Assembly: GCF_001274725.1 (NCBI RefSeq)
Contig: NZ_LGUF01000007.1
Coordinates: 138,962-202,961 of the forward strand
Source: Sporosarcina globispora
GTDB taxonomy: Bacteria; Bacillota; Bacilli; Bacillales; Cytobacillaceae
Reading direction: 5' to 3'
DNA length: 64,000 nucleotides
A program made the position numbers and the translations under genes. Shown piece by piece: positions 42,488 through 49,540 of this stretch. Each line of letters starts with the position of its first letter. Within the stretch, counting starts at the first letter, position 1. The notes beneath the pieces are model-generated. The model did no database searches, was not told where the DNA came from, and saw nothing but the letters and a program-made list of their open reading frames with translations.

Positions 42488-43354
42488 CTAAAAAACAATC
42501 GTCTTATTTCCATGCACAATGACTTTGTCTTCCACATGCCAGGCAACTGCCTGGGCGAGAACCTGCCTTTCCACATGACGTCCGGCAATTTTGAGATCCT
42601 GCGCGGTGTGCCGGTGATTAACCCGCTGCACATCCTGCTCAATGATAGGTCCTTCATCCAAATCATTCGTTACATAATGGGCTGTTGCTCCAATCAGCTT
42701 GACTCCGCGGTTAAACGCCCTTGCATAAGGATTGGCTCCCACGAAGGCAGGAAGAAAGCTATGATGGATATTGATGATCCTGTTCGGAAATTTGGAAATA
42801 AAGCTAGGCGAAAGAATCTGCATATATCTCGCCAATACAATGAAATCCACTTTTCCCTTCAGCAGCTCCAGCGAATTTTGCTCGGCTTCAGCTTTTGTGT
42901 CAGGCGTAATCGGAACATAATGATAAGGAATTCCAAAACCCTCCACCACATCCCTCATGTCGGGATGATTGCTGATCACCAAGGGAATATCCACTTCCAG
43001 CTCCTTTGACTTCCAACGCCACAGCAGCTCCAGCAGACAGTGATCCATTTTTGAGACAAATATGGCCATCCGCTTGCGCTCGCCTTTGCCGCTCAGCTTC
43101 CACTCCATTGAGTATTCCTTGGCCATTTCAGGCAAATCCTCTTTCAGTTTTGAAAAGGACTCGTCAAAATTATTCATATCGAATTCAATCCGCATAAAGA
43201 AGATGCCTGCCAGCGGATCGGTTGTGTGCTGGTCAAAATGGACAATGTTCGCGTTATGTTCCAGCAGGAAGTTGGAGACTGTGGAGATAATGCCTGGTCT
43301 CTCAGGACAGGATATCAGCAATGTCGCCCGACTTGCGTTAATATTTGTATTCAT
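42488..43354 (-). CDS. purU: Formyltetrahydrofolate deformylase PurU
   Basis: 288 residues from the ATG at 43352-43354 with GGAGG 7 nt ahead. Residues 1-90 are an ACT domain (ATLLISCPERPGIISTVSNFLL). The rest is the formyltransferase fold with ARYMQILSPSF, NIHHSFLPAFVGANPY and the catalytic Asn/His/Asp set (ISNH; LIGATAHYVTNDLDEGPII). It hydrolyses 10-formyl-THF to formate and THF, setting the one-carbon balance. A tandem glycine riboswitch precedes it, so glycine should turn it on. An upstream in-frame extension to 43483 is leader RNA. Confidence 0.95.
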   Translation of the reverse strand: MNTNINASRATLLISCPERPGIISTVSNFLLEHNANIVHFDQHTTDPLAGIFFMRIEFDMNNFDESFSKLKEDLPEMAKEYSMEWKLSGKGERKRMAIFVSKMDHCLLELLWRWKSKELEVDIPLVISNHPDMRDVVEGFGIPYHYVPITPDTKAEAEQNSLELLKGKVDFIVLARYMQILSPSFISKFPNRIINIHHSFLPAFVGANPYARAFNRGVKLIGATAHYVTNDLDEGPIIEQDVQRVNHRHTAQDLKIAGRHVERQVLAQAVAWHVEDKVIVHGNKTIVF

Positions 43355-43395
43355 CTTGATTCCTCCATCTGCATTTCTCGAAGCTGCCATCCAAA

Positions 43396-43445
43396 TAAAA
43401 AGGACAGAAAAAGGCGGCATCTTCATCCCCCTTCCCTGTCCTTTT
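43396..43445 (-). terminator. Glycine-riboswitch expression-platform terminator
   Basis: On the minus strand AAAAGGACAG and CTGTCCTTTT pair over a long loop and TTT follows. The left arm is the 3' end of the second aptamer (GTAAAAGGACAG), so glycine binding should prevent the terminator. Confidence 0.85.
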
Positions 43446-43604
43446 ACCTGAGAGTTTAACCCCTTTGGTGTCGCATGAATCATGCGCGCTCTCCAGAGAT
43501 GCGTCCGACTGCAGTTCTGTCTACCTGAGAGATTGGCTTCAAGGGTATTTTTGAAGCTTGCTCCTTCGGTGGCTAATGAATGCTCTCTCCTGCAGCCGTC
43601 ATCC
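43433..43604 (-). promoter_or_regulatory. Tandem glycine riboswitch
   Basis: Two aptamers on the minus strand. First: CAGGAGAGAGC, CACCGAAGGAGCAAGC and AATCTCTCAGGTAGACAGAAC. Second: TCTGGAGAGCGC, ACACCAAAGGGG and AAACTCTCAGGTAAAAGGAC. The GGAGAG, CCGAAGG/CCAAAGG and CTCTCAGG signatures are diagnostic. It controls purU, not the usual gcvT operon. Confidence 0.95.
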
Positions 43605-43798
43605 GCTCAATATTTTTGTTATTTTCAGAATAATATATTTTTTGACCCGTGTCAATCGAACTGCATTTCTTTCACAAAATTGCCACAAATACAATTTGAC
43701 TATTTTTCTTTCAGTATTGATTTACAATTTACTTTTAGAATAAAAAGGGGGGGCGGATAAAACAGAAAAGCTTGAAGACAATGCCTCCAAGCCGTTTT

Positions 43799-44986
43799 CT
43801 ATACAGCTGCTTTCGGTTTTGGCTCCTTTTTTTGCCAGGCAATCGTGATAAACAATGTAACGATCAATAGCGCCAGACCGAGAACGAACGGATATGTTAT
43901 CCGCACATCGTAAAGTACGCCGGCAATCGTTGGCCCAAGTACGTTTCCAATGCTCATATAAGCATTGTTCATCCCCATCGCAAATCCCTGCTCATTGCCG
44001 GCCATTTTTGAGATAAGCGTGGTTAAAACCGGACGCAGGATGGAGGTGGCAAGGAAAATGATCAGCGAAATAACGAAGAAAAATGCATAGCTGCCTGCAA
44101 ATAGCGAGACAAGGAATCCGGACGCTGCAACAGCCAAAAAGATATTCAATACCTTTCCCTCACCGAATTTACTAACCACCCGATCGACTACAAATAACTG
44201 CACAATAACACTAATGACCCCCGTTGAAGTTACCATAATGGCAATTTCCTGTGGAGTAGCAGCAAACTGATTGTCAAGGTAAAGTCCCAGCACAGATTCA
44301 TATGCCATTAGTCCAAAGCTCATCACCAATGTAATGACAAGCGGAATGAAATAAGGCTTCTTAACGGACATTGCCAGCTTCTTGACCATTGGTTCGTCCT
44401 CTGGCATCTCTCCTGGCACCGTCTGCGATGTGCTGCTTTCCTCGAGGAGCACAATTGAAAAAATCACAGCCACTAGAGATACAAGCGCTGAAATCAGAAA
44501 TGGCATCTTTAAGCCGAAGTCTGCCAAAAATCCGCCAATTCCTGGCCCAACTACAATTCCAAGTGACATCGCAGCTGAGACAAGGCCATTCCCTTTTGCA
44601 CGCTGCTCCATGGTTGTAATATCAGCAATGTAAGCAAAAATAGCAGGAATCAATAAAGCTGCCCCAATACCTCCGATTACACGCGAAAAGTAAAGCAGCC
44701 AAATAGAATCCACTGCATAAAAGACAAGCATGGATAATGTCAAACCAGCTAATCCGTAAATAATCATCTTTCTGCGGCCGTACTGGTCTGCCCATTTTCC
44801 CGCAATGGGTGAAAAAATCAGCTGAGCACCCGCAAAAATGGCAATCATCAGGCCAGCTGCCGTTCCACCCTGATTAATGGATTCTAAATAAGCCGGCAAA
44901 ATCGGTATGATAATCCCAAAGCTTCCGATCGCAATAAACATATTAATCATCAATATGATCATCTTTTTCTTTTGATCCCCAGACAT
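43799..44986 (-). CDS. MFS multidrug efflux transporter (Bmr/NorA-like)
   Basis: 395 residues, twelve transmembrane helices, DHA1 family. Motif A in loop 2-3 is GKWADQYGRRKMII and motif C of antiporters in helix 5 is AAMSLGIVVGPGIGGFLADFG. The second-half SKMAGNEQGFAMGMNNAYMSIGNVLGP is close to that of Bmr and Blt. It exports hydrophobic cations or drugs by proton antiport. Monocistronic, no regulator adjacent. Confidence 0.88.
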   Translation of the reverse strand: MSGDQKKKMIILMINMFIAIGSFGIIIPILPAYLESINQGGTAAGLMIAIFAGAQLIFSPIAGKWADQYGRRKMIIYGLAGLTLSMLVFYAVDSIWLLYFSRVIGGIGAALLIPAIFAYIADITTMEQRAKGNGLVSAAMSLGIVVGPGIGGFLADFGLKMPFLISALVSLVAVIFSIVLLEESSTSQTVPGEMPEDEPMVKKLAMSVKKPYFIPLVITLVMSFGLMAYESVLGLYLDNQFAATPQEIAIMVTSTGVISVIVQLFVVDRVVSKFGEGKVLNIFLAVAASGFLVSLFAGSYAFFFVISLIIFLATSILRPVLTTLISKMAGNEQGFAMGMNNAYMSIGNVLGPTIAGVLYDVRITYPFVLGLALLIVTLFITIAWQKKEPKPKAAV

Positions 44987-45083
44987 AGCGGATACCCCTC
45001 CTTCTATATGTGAAAAATTTACATTAGTTTTTTCGGCACGCTAAATAGCTTATAATGAGACATGCTGCTTTGTCAAAGGAAAA

Positions 45084-45117
45084 ATAAGAGAAGCTCCAGC
45101 ATATGCTGAAGCCTCTT
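45084..45117 (-). terminator. Terminator after the secreted helical protein gene
   Basis: On the minus strand AAGAGGCTTCAGC and GCTGGAGCTTCTCTT pair around ATAT, then ATTTTT. Confidence 0.7.
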
Positions 45118-45121
45118 GTAT

Positions 45122-45760
45122 TTACCCTTTAAATTTGTCCGGGAATTGTTTTACAACCGCATCGGAAATGGCATCTGCCATCATGATAATATGCGTTATT
45201 CCATCATCAATCGAAACAATTCTTGCATCCCAATCCTTAACCAGGCTCGCTGTTAAATCGTCCGTCACCAATTCAAGATGCTCATACAGCAATTTTTTTA
45301 CATCTTCATATTTTAAATTAGGATTCGCTCCGCTTAGAAATGCAGCTATATCATCGGCATTCCGATGCCATTCTTTGTTCAGCTGATTCACTTTGGCGCC
45401 TTGCCCGCTCTTGGCAGCTTCAACGATATCTCCAGCAATAACGATATGCTCCTTTAGCAGCTCTGTAAGCTTATTTCCGGCCGCATCTCCATAATAAGGC
45501 TTTATGGAATTGCCGATATCCTCCTGGTTTTTCAAGAGCCTTGCCAGAACCTGCTTCTGATCCTCCGCCCCGGTTGTTGTGGCACTTGTAATATAATTGC
45601 TTGTCCATAATACATGGTCGATCCATAATCTCCGGAAATCATTTTCAAACTTAGCCTCTGCTTGGGTTATACACGGCTTCTGTGCAGCTGCATTGCCTGG
45701 AACTGCCATCATATTCAGCGGCATCATCAGCATTATTCCTATGATCAGTAATTTCTTCAT
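45122..45760 (-). CDS. Secreted helical protein of unknown function
   Basis: 212 residues. A cleavable signal peptide (KKLLIIGIMLMMPLNMMAV, cleavage near AVPGNAAA) is followed by an all-helical body: FENDFRRLWIDHVLWTSNYI, GAEDQKQVLARLLKNQEDIG, LLKEHIVIAGDIVEAAKSG, and the end MMADAISDAVVKQFPDKFKG. The repeated WxDHVLWT and HIxIA patterns suggest an extracytoplasmic four-helix bundle. I know such proteins in Bacillus only as uncharacterised. One cysteine lies just after the signal. Confidence 0.7.
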   Translation of the reverse strand: MKKLLIIGIMLMMPLNMMAVPGNAAAQKPCITQAEAKFENDFRRLWIDHVLWTSNYITSATTTGAEDQKQVLARLLKNQEDIGNSIKPYYGDAAGNKLTELLKEHIVIAGDIVEAAKSGQGAKVNQLNKEWHRNADDIAAFLSGANPNLKYEDVKKLLYEHLELVTDDLTASLVKDWDARIVSIDDGITHIIMMADAISDAVVKQFPDKFKG

Positions 45761-45832
45761 ATTCCTTTCTCCTTCCTTATTGAAAAAGTTACCTTCTTAT
45801 TTTGATTATCTTTAAATTTTTCATTCAAAAAA

Positions 45833-45865
45833 ATAAAGCTCGAGGTTTTTGCCTCCAGCTTTTTC
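45833..45865. terminator. Bidirectional hairpin near palindrome copy 7
   Basis: AAAGCTCGAGG and CCTCCAGCTTT pair and TTTTTC (plus) or an A-rich left flank (minus T-run) follow. It may end the aspartokinase transcript. Confidence 0.65.
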
Positions 45866-45881
45866 AATCAAACGTTTGATT
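45866..45881. repeat. Palindrome copy 7 (16 bp)
   Basis: AATCAAACGTTTGATT, directly beside a terminator hairpin and 127 nt beyond the aspartokinase stop. Confidence 0.9.
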
Positions 45882-45920
45882 TATTTACCACATCTTGCTG
45901 TAATTAGGAATTTTATTGTG

Positions 45921-46003
45921 CTTATTTGCAGATAGAGCATATTTACTTTCGGGTAGCTCAATTTACTTTCGGATAAATAAGATTTACCATCGGATAAACC
46001 AAA
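45921..46003. repeat. Short repeat array C (core TTTCGGATAAA)
   Basis: Four copies of an ATTTACTTTCGG(A/G)TA-like unit; the TCGG word is at 45949, 45969 and 45990, with a diverged copy about 21 bp before. Spacing 20-21 bp. It lies just past the aspartokinase stop codon. Confidence 0.75.
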
Positions 46004-46007
46004 TTAT

Positions 46008-47375
46008 CTACCACATCACTGCAGCCGCAGCAAAAAACTCATCATAAAGGGCATGTACTGCGCGTTTTTCATCCAATGCCTGCACGCCAAACATCATGCT
46101 CACTTCAGATGAGCCCTGATTGATCATTTCCATATTCACCTGCGCTTTAGCGAGGGCTTTGGAGGCGCGGGCCATTGTACCGATGTTTTGGCGCATGCCT
46201 TCTCCAACCACCATAATAAGCGACAGGCTGTGCTGGATTTTTACCTCATCCGCGTGAAGTTCATGTTGAATGCGGCCCAGGATTTCTTCCTCCATACCAT
46301 CAGTAAATTGGTTTTCCCGCAGGATAATGGAGATGTCATCAATTCCTGACGGTGTATGCTCATAACTGAGTCCATATTCTTCCAAAATCGCCAGCAGCTT
46401 CCGCCCGAAGCCTACTTCCCTGTTCATTAAGTATTTGCCGACATATATGCTGCAAAAACCCTGGTCACTGGCAATCCCGATCACAGGTCCGTTTGTGTTA
46501 TCCCGCTCGTTCACAATCCTGGTGCCAGGGGCCGATGGATTATTCGTATTTTTAATCTGTACGGGAATTCCAGCCCGGAATGCCGGCACTAGCGCTTCAT
46601 CATGCAGGACTGTAAACCCAGCATAGGAAAGCTCCCGCATTTCACGGTATGTCAGTTCTTTGATTTCTTTAGGCCTCTCTACAATAAATGGATTTACCGA
46701 ATAGACAGCATCCACATCTGTATAGTTTTCATACAAATCCGCCTTGACTGCCCCAGCCAAAATGGAACCTGTCACATCCGATCCGCTTCTTGAAAATGTG
46801 AACACCTGCCCATCCGTGCTATATCCAAAGAAGCCTGGAAAAATAATAATTCCATCCTGTTCCCTTAGGGAAGAAAGATTATCATATGCTTCAGGAAGCA
46901 CCTGGGCATTGCCGGGCTCCGGGCTGACGAGCAATCCCGCTTCATTCGGGTTCACATATCTTGCTTCCACTCCCTGCTTTTGAAAATATGCTGCTACAAG
47001 CTTCGCGTTATTATCCTCTCCGCTCGCCTTGATCAGATCCATAAAGATTTCAGGATCGCTTGTATCGCTGGAAAGCCTTTCAAAAAGATCCTCCTTAATT
47101 ATATCTTTAATGTCTGAACACAGCTCCAATTCATCTGCAATTAGGCCATACCGTTCCAATACTGCTTCAGACAATTCACCAGGATCTTCTCCCTGGATCC
47201 GTCTTTCTGCACATGCAATTAATAAATCAGTAACTTTGTGATCTGCTGAAAATCGCTTTCCAGGAGCCGAGACTACAACGATCTTCCGTTCTGGATCAGC
47301 ATTTACAATATTAAAAACCTTTTCGATTTGCTTACCGGATGCTAAAGAAGATCCTCCGAACTTCACGACTTTCAT
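46008..47375 (-). CDS. yclM: Aspartate kinase (YclM type)
   Basis: 455 residues. The kinase starts VVKFGGSSLASG and holds ASGEDNNAKL, FSRSGSDVTGSILAGAV and YTDVDAVYSVNP (aspartate/ATP sites). Two ACT domains follow (VIGIASDQGFCSIYV; LIMVVGEGMRQNIG). It makes aspartyl phosphate for lysine, threonine and methionine. Close in order and length to B. subtilis YclM, aspartokinase III. No lysine riboswitch lies upstream; the 5' region has only AT-rich sequence, so feedback through the ACT domains is the visible control. Confidence 0.95.
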   Translation of the reverse strand: MKVVKFGGSSLASGKQIEKVFNIVNADPERKIVVVSAPGKRFSADHKVTDLLIACAERRIQGEDPGELSEAVLERYGLIADELELCSDIKDIIKEDLFERLSSDTSDPEIFMDLIKASGEDNNAKLVAAYFQKQGVEARYVNPNEAGLLVSPEPGNAQVLPEAYDNLSSLREQDGIIIFPGFFGYSTDGQVFTFSRSGSDVTGSILAGAVKADLYENYTDVDAVYSVNPFIVERPKEIKELTYREMRELSYAGFTVLHDEALVPAFRAGIPVQIKNTNNPSAPGTRIVNERDNTNGPVIGIASDQGFCSIYVGKYLMNREVGFGRKLLAILEEYGLSYEHTPSGIDDISIILRENQFTDGMEEEILGRIQHELHADEVKIQHSLSLIMVVGEGMRQNIGTMARASKALAKAQVNMEMINQGSSEVSMMFGVQALDEKRAVHALYDEFFAAAAVMW

Positions 47376-47638
47376 CCTGACATCTCCTAATCTCTGAAAA
47401 TTTAATTTTTATTTTACTCTTATCCGCACAGAAATCAAGAGAAATTTCTACCTGAAAAATACAAATGTTCTCCGTAAAAATACATTAAATATATCAATAT
47501 ATTAAATATACTTATTTAATACTACTATTATGCTTATAATATTATTTTGGAATAATAAAAGAAAACGCTTACAATCTTAAGTTTATTTTATGCCGATTAA
47601 CCATATTTAACAAAAGCAAAAAAACTGTTACTATTATG

Positions 47639-47664
47639 GTTTTCCTTCTCCCAATACGGGGTAT
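47639..47664 (+). promoter_or_regulatory. Sigma-B-like promoter
   Basis: GTTTTC (47639-47644), 14-nt spacer, GGGTAT (47659-47664). This fits GTTTAA-N12-15-GGGWAW. It lies 60 nt upstream of the RsbY-like gene, where autoregulation by sigma-B would be expected. The rest of 47376-47638 is AT-rich with no other signal seen. Confidence 0.5.
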
Positions 47665-47723
47665 ATGTTAAGGATATTTATATAAAGAAATAAATCGTAA
47701 AAACACGGGAAGGGAAAAAGTCT

Positions 47724-48701
47724 ATGGGGATCCTAGTTGTGGACGATAATCAAGCCAATTTATTTGTTATTCAGCATATTTTAAAACGCGCCGGATATAA
47801 AGACCATTTAACGTTTTCATCTGCAAAGGATATGTTTCAGCATCTTCAAGGATATTCTCCTTTTTCTGCTGATATAAAAGCAGATATTATCCTGATGGAT
47901 ATTATGATGCCGGAGATGGATGGAATTGAAGCATGCCGGCGGCTTCAGCAAATTCCACATTTAAAGGATATCCCGGTAATCTTTGTAACCGCATTGGAAG
48001 ATTCAAATAAGGTTGCAGAAGCTCTTGATGCCGGCGGTACCGATTATGTCATGAAGCCCATTAATAAAACGGAGCTGCTGGCACGCATTCGGGCTGCTTT
48101 AAGGCTTAAATACGAAAAGGACTGGCATAAGGAGCAGGAAAATAAAATTAAAAACGAATTGGATTTATCCATGCAGATACAGACCAGCATGCTGAGCGAG
48201 CCGATTTATCATGATCATACACTATTAAAAGCTTCATACCTGCCAGCCAACAAACTTGCAGGGGATATGTATTACTGGCACCAAATAGATGAAGACCGCT
48301 TTGCTGCCATTCAGCTTGATATGATGGGCCACGGAATTTCAGCCTCCCTTGTATGTATGTTTATCTCTTTTATCTCTTCTGTTCTCAGGGACGCCATCAG
48401 AACATGCAGCGATCCTGAATACGTCATGAACGAATTGAATCGCTGGATGAACTCCCTTAATCAGCGCAATCAGAGAATTCCATATTATTTTACAGCCATT
48501 TACCTCGTCCTCAATAAAAAAGATAAAACAGTCGAATATGTAAATGCAGGACATCCAACTGGATATGCACTGGTAGATAAGGATGAAATGGTCAGCTTAT
48601 CCAGCAATATGTGTGCAGTAGGTTTCTTTGAAGATATTACGATAGAAAAAGAAACAATTCCCTTTGCAGAGTCCATTCAGCTCCTTTTATTTACTTCATA
48701 A
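47724..48701 (+). pseudogene. RsbY-like response regulator-PP2C phosphatase, C-terminally truncated
   Basis: 325 residues. Residues 1-125 are a receiver domain (MGILVVDDNQANLF, phosphoacceptor Asp in IILMDIMMPEMDG, FVTALEDS, VMKPINK). Residues about 150-325 are a SpoIIE/PP2C phosphatase (LAGDMYYWHQ, LDMMGHGISASL, YVNAGHPTGYAL). Such fusions (RsbY in B. cereus, RsbP-like) activate sigma-B by dephosphorylating RsbV. The protein stops at ESIQLLLFTS, exactly where the family continues with the metal-binding LLLFTDG, so the last catalytic part is gone. The break joins the 3' end of a second broken gene. Confidence 0.8.
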
Positions 48702-49369
48702 TCAATGCCCTTAATCCCTTTTGTAATTAGGCTGATGCTTCTGCCTGTACTTCTGATCACCCAAACCGTCACTCCGACAATTAAAATAATGGCTACTGCC
48801 ATAGCAGCAACCAAAGTTGCTACTAACTGGCTATACGTTTCATTTGCACTTTCTAAAGAATCAGACATGATGGATTCCTGATACTCTTTAAATTCAGCCA
48901 GCTTTTCAATAAGGGAGTTTCGGTTTTCCCTCTGATCTCTATATAGTGCTTCTAAAGTATCAACTTCACCTCTTCCCATTAATTCAATGAAGCTGCTTTA
49001 CATTTGGGCATATGATTCATAAGCCTGTTCTACTTCTTTTAAAAGCACTTTGGATTTCTGTCGATTTAATTCGCTTTCCAAATTCAATATCCGGGTTTGT
49101 ATGCCTTCATGGTTTGCTTCAACCAATTCAGCCGTCATGGCTGGATCTGCTGATTCTTTATCGGTGAGCACATTCAGCAGCTGCTGGTCTGTCTGGTAAA
49201 AAAGCTGTCTAATCTCTGTAGCCTCGTTTACCTTATAATAGCGATCTTCCACGATTTCCAGCATGTTGGCCTTCATTCCGTTCACCATAGACAGAATGAC
49301 AAACATCAGAATAAACATAAAAAACACAGTTAGGCCCAAACCCAATAATTGCTTTCTCTTAAAGCTCAC
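48702..49369 (-). pseudogene. RsbK-like membrane sensor, N-terminal remnant with a nonsense codon
   Basis: Start at GTG 49367-49369 behind AAGGAG. It encodes a first membrane helix (LLGLGLTVFFMFILMFVILS), an outside four-helix sensory region (KANMLEIVEDRYYKVNEATE onward), TAA at 48998-49000 in frame, then the same frame continues to a second membrane helix (LVATLVAAMAVAIILIVGVTVWVIR) and a HAMP start. It ends after GIKGID at the junction with the RsbY-like gene. No kinase domain remains. With one stop mutation and a deletion it cannot work. Confidence 0.75.
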
Positions 49370-49507
49370 CTGTTCTCTCCTTCTTTCCCCAAAAGCAGAC
49401 AAACTAATTAACCCCGGTAACGGGTTTAAGCAGGTGCAGATTTTAATAGACTAACGACTCCTATACCCTTTTTCATTTTAATTTAAACCTCTTTATCTAT
49501 TTTTTTC

Positions 49508-49536
49508 AAAAAAAAAGGAAGGACGAATCCTTCCCA
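49508..49536 (-). terminator. Terminator of the TPR-dynamin gene
   Basis: On the minus strand GGGAAGGA and TCCTTCC pair around a 4-nt loop and nine T follow. Confidence 0.85.
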
Positions 49537-49540
49537 TAGT

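Noticed and set aside
43355-43483. N-terminal extension of PurU
   Set aside because: The extra codons are the glycine-riboswitch terminator and second aptamer; the ATG at 43354 has GGAGG.
10846-45881. cre or PurR-type operator assignment for the AATCAAACGTTTGATT palindromes
   Set aside because: The core resembles LacI-family sites, but most copies lie at gene ends and their neighbours share no pathway, so a specific regulator could not be supported.
47376-47638. Lysine riboswitch upstream of aspartokinase
   Set aside because: No L-box core sequences or terminator found; the region is plain AT-rich DNA.
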